DNA from: JBAZYK01 sp964582265
GTDB taxonomy: Bacteria > Patescibacteriota > Gracilibacteria > UBA1369
Assembly: GCA_964582265.1 (NCBI GenBank)
Contig: CAZOQT010000048.1
Location: forward strand, 1-5,878
DNA: 5,878 bases
Reading direction: 5' to 3'
Positions 3,942 through 5,878 of the stretch are shown here, piece after piece. Made by a program: the position numbers and the translations under genes. Numbering within the stretch: position 1 is the stretch's first letter; each line of letters opens with the position of its first letter. The notes below the pieces were generated by a model. That model was given only the letters and a program-made list of their open reading frames with translations. It was not told the origin of the DNA and searched no databases.

Positions 3942-5878
3942 ATTTCTTTAACTTTTTCTGAGGCTTTGTCTATGATTTCGTGCTTTTTCTTTGGCACAAT
4001 CATGTCTGAAGCAGAAATGGAAATTCCAGAAACGGTTGCGAACATAAATCCGATTCTCTTTAGATCATCTGCAAATACGGCAGTTACGTCTTGACCACAG
4101 CGATTGAAACAATCAGCAATAATTTCACCCAATTGTTTTTTGCCGATAGTTTCGTTGATGTATCCGAGAGCTTTTGGCACAAAACTGTTGAAGATCATGC
4201 GTCCAAGTGTTGTGTCTTGAATTACTCCGTCTACACGACCTTTGATTTTTGCTTGTAAATGTAAGTATCCCAAACGATGAGCCATCATCGCTTCGTCAAT
4301 GTCGGTAAAGACCATACCTTCACCTTTTTTACCAGCAGTTTCTTTTGTTAAATAATAACAACCAAGTACCATATCTTGTGCAGGAGCAACGATTGGGTCA
4401 CCTGCGGAAGGTTTTAGCAGATTATGTCTGGAAACGATCAGTTCTTTAGCTTCTTCCTGAGCTTGGCGTGAAAGGGGAACGTGAACGGCCATCTGATCAC
4501 CATCAAAGTCCGCATTGAAAGCCGAACAGACCAGTGGATGAATTTGAATAGCTTTACCTTCTACCAATACTGGTTGGAATGCCTGAATACCAAGACGGTG
4601 AAGTGTTGGAGCACGATTTAAAAGTACATAATGATCATGAGTTACTTCTTCCAAAATATCCCAAACTTCTTTTTTGCCGTTTTGGATAAGTTTTTCTGCG
4701 CTCTTAATGTTGTGCGCATAACCATCACGAATCAGTCTTCCAATTACAAAAGGCTTAAATAGTTCAAGCGCCATGGATTTTGGCAGACCGCATTGATGAA
4801 GTTTGAGTTTTGGACCTACCACAATTACGGAACGACCGGAGTAATCCACACGTTTACCAAGCAAGTTCTGACGGAAGCGGCCTTGTTTACCTTTAAGCAT
4901 GTCAGAAAGAGAGCGGAGTTTGCGTTTATCGCCAGAATTGAAAACAGTCTTTCCAGCGCGCGCGGAGTTATTTAAAAGTGTATCAACTGCTTCCTGAAGC
5001 ATGCGTTTTTCATTGCGGCAAATTACTTCCGGAGCACCAATCGCCATAAGTCTCTTAAGACGGTTGTTGCGGTTAATAACACGACGATACAAATCATTAA
5101 GATCAGAAGCGGCAAAACGGCCACCATCCAATTGAACCATTGGACGTAAATCTGGTGGAATTACAGGCAAAACAGTCATAATCATCCATTCTGCTTTGAT
5201 GCCGGCTTTCTTTAGTGAGCCAGCCAATTTAATGCGTTTGATGATCTTCTTTTGCTTTTGACCAGAAGCCTTCTTAAGGTCTTTTTCCAGTTGTTGAGTA
5301 AGTTTATCTAAATCAAGATTTTGAATAATTGTACGCATTGCTTCAGCACCGATTCCAGCTTTAAAAATGTGGCCGAACTTCATGGAAAGATCACGATATT
5401 CCAGTTCTGAATAGATCTTGCCAACTTTGATGCCTTCCAATTCTTCTTTGGCAATTCTGTGTTGTTCATCCAGTTCTTCCAGCTTTTGAGCAATTTCTTT
5501 ATCTACGTTTGCTTTTTGGTCTCCTTTACTTGCCTTGGAAGCTTTAGAATCATCTTCATCCATGTCGTCTGAACTTTTTTTGCTGCCTGCTTCGTCCTGT
5601 AATTTCTTACGGAAATTCTTATATTCAGCCATTAATTGCTCTTTAGCCTCTGTTTTGGCTTTGTCATCAACTGAAGTGATGATATAAGCAGCAAAATAAA
5701 CTACCTGTTCAATTGCTTTGATTGGCAAATCAATTAAAAGGCCAATGCGGCTTGGAGTTGAGCGAAGGAACCAGATATGTGTAACTGGAACCGCCAACTT
5801 GATATGCCCCATGCGATTACGGCGTACTGATGAACGTGTTACTTCAACTCCACATTTTTCACAAATAACACCCTTGTA
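3942..5878 (-). CDS. rpoC: RNA polymerase beta' subunit, N-terminal and catalytic fragment (partial at both ends)
   Basis: These 645 whole codons of beta' lack about 79 residues at the start, which lie beyond the right edge. Numbering from the first whole codon (Tyr1 at 5878), VICEKCGVEVT (5-15) holds the last two Cys of the N-terminal zinc site. Next come MGHIKLA (23-29), WFLRS and PSRIG. Clamp helices that bind sigma are at RRVINRNNRLKRL (265-277), followed by the switch region GKQGRFRQNLLGKR (330-343) and DYSGRS. NRAPTLHRLG starts at 421. The absolutely conserved NADFDGD (455-461; bases 4516-4496) provides the three Asp that hold the catalytic Mg2+. A Lys/Asp/Ser-rich low-complexity segment (98-126) replaces a variable E. 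coli loop. The frame stays open through the N-run only as an artefact; the protein continues in the previous entry. rpoB is expected just upstream, outside the window. Confidence 0.98.

Noticed and set aside
3534..4094. 186-codon + strand frame reading through the N-run
   Set aside because: It is antisense to rpoC, held open by the N, and its protein has no family resemblance.
260..5878. Recoded UGA (as in Gracilibacteria, UGA = Gly)
   Set aside because: No gene here stops at TGA, but no in-frame TGA occurs inside any gene either, and conserved glycines use GGN. Five stops are too few to judge.

Overview
The window looks like a piece of a bacterial chromosome, most likely from a Patescibacteria (CPR) lineage. 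That placement comes from remembered family resemblance of RpoC and S12, not from a search. RpoC has a short trigger-loop region without the large insertion seen in E. coli. S12 is the longer, Firmicutes/CPR-like form. The spacers are AT-rich, and the tyrosine recombinase ends in a KIKSPL tail. All genes read with the standard bacterial code. The five visible stops are TAA (3) and TAG (2).

Layout, left to right. Positions 1-259 are AT-rich with no convincing gene, but hold a nested hairpin-forming block (54-138) and a perfect 6-bp hairpin (160-173). A complete XerC/D-type tyrosine recombinase follows on the + strand (260-1120). It converges on a small hypothetical gene on the - strand (1146-1490). 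A strong intrinsic terminator (1557-1585) closes the - strand operon to its right. That operon, read right to left, is rpoC (entering from beyond the right edge), rpsL (S12) and rpsG (S7). fusA and tuf, which commonly follow rpsG, are absent at this position.

rpoC is broken by a run of exactly 100 N (3842-3941). By alignment to remembered E. coli RpoC, about 215-220 residues are missing there: the F-loop, the bridge helix and the first Cys of the second zinc site. The two flanking frames also disagree across 100 nt, so the gap is a scaffold placeholder of wrong length.

The least ordinary material is in the spacers of the rpoC-rpsL-rpsG operon. Both ribosomal genes are preceded by degenerate AATTACT-type heptads just upstream of a GGA-type ribosome-binding site that sits unusually close to the ATG. 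The rpoC-rpsL spacer has a 9-bp inverted repeat bracketing a plausible sigma-70 promoter. The rpsL-rpsG spacer has a 33-bp GC-rich palindromic block abutting the rpsL stop. I found no CRISPR array, tRNA, rRNA or insertion sequence. No clearly new multi-gene system is visible; the best candidates for novelty are these small non-coding elements.
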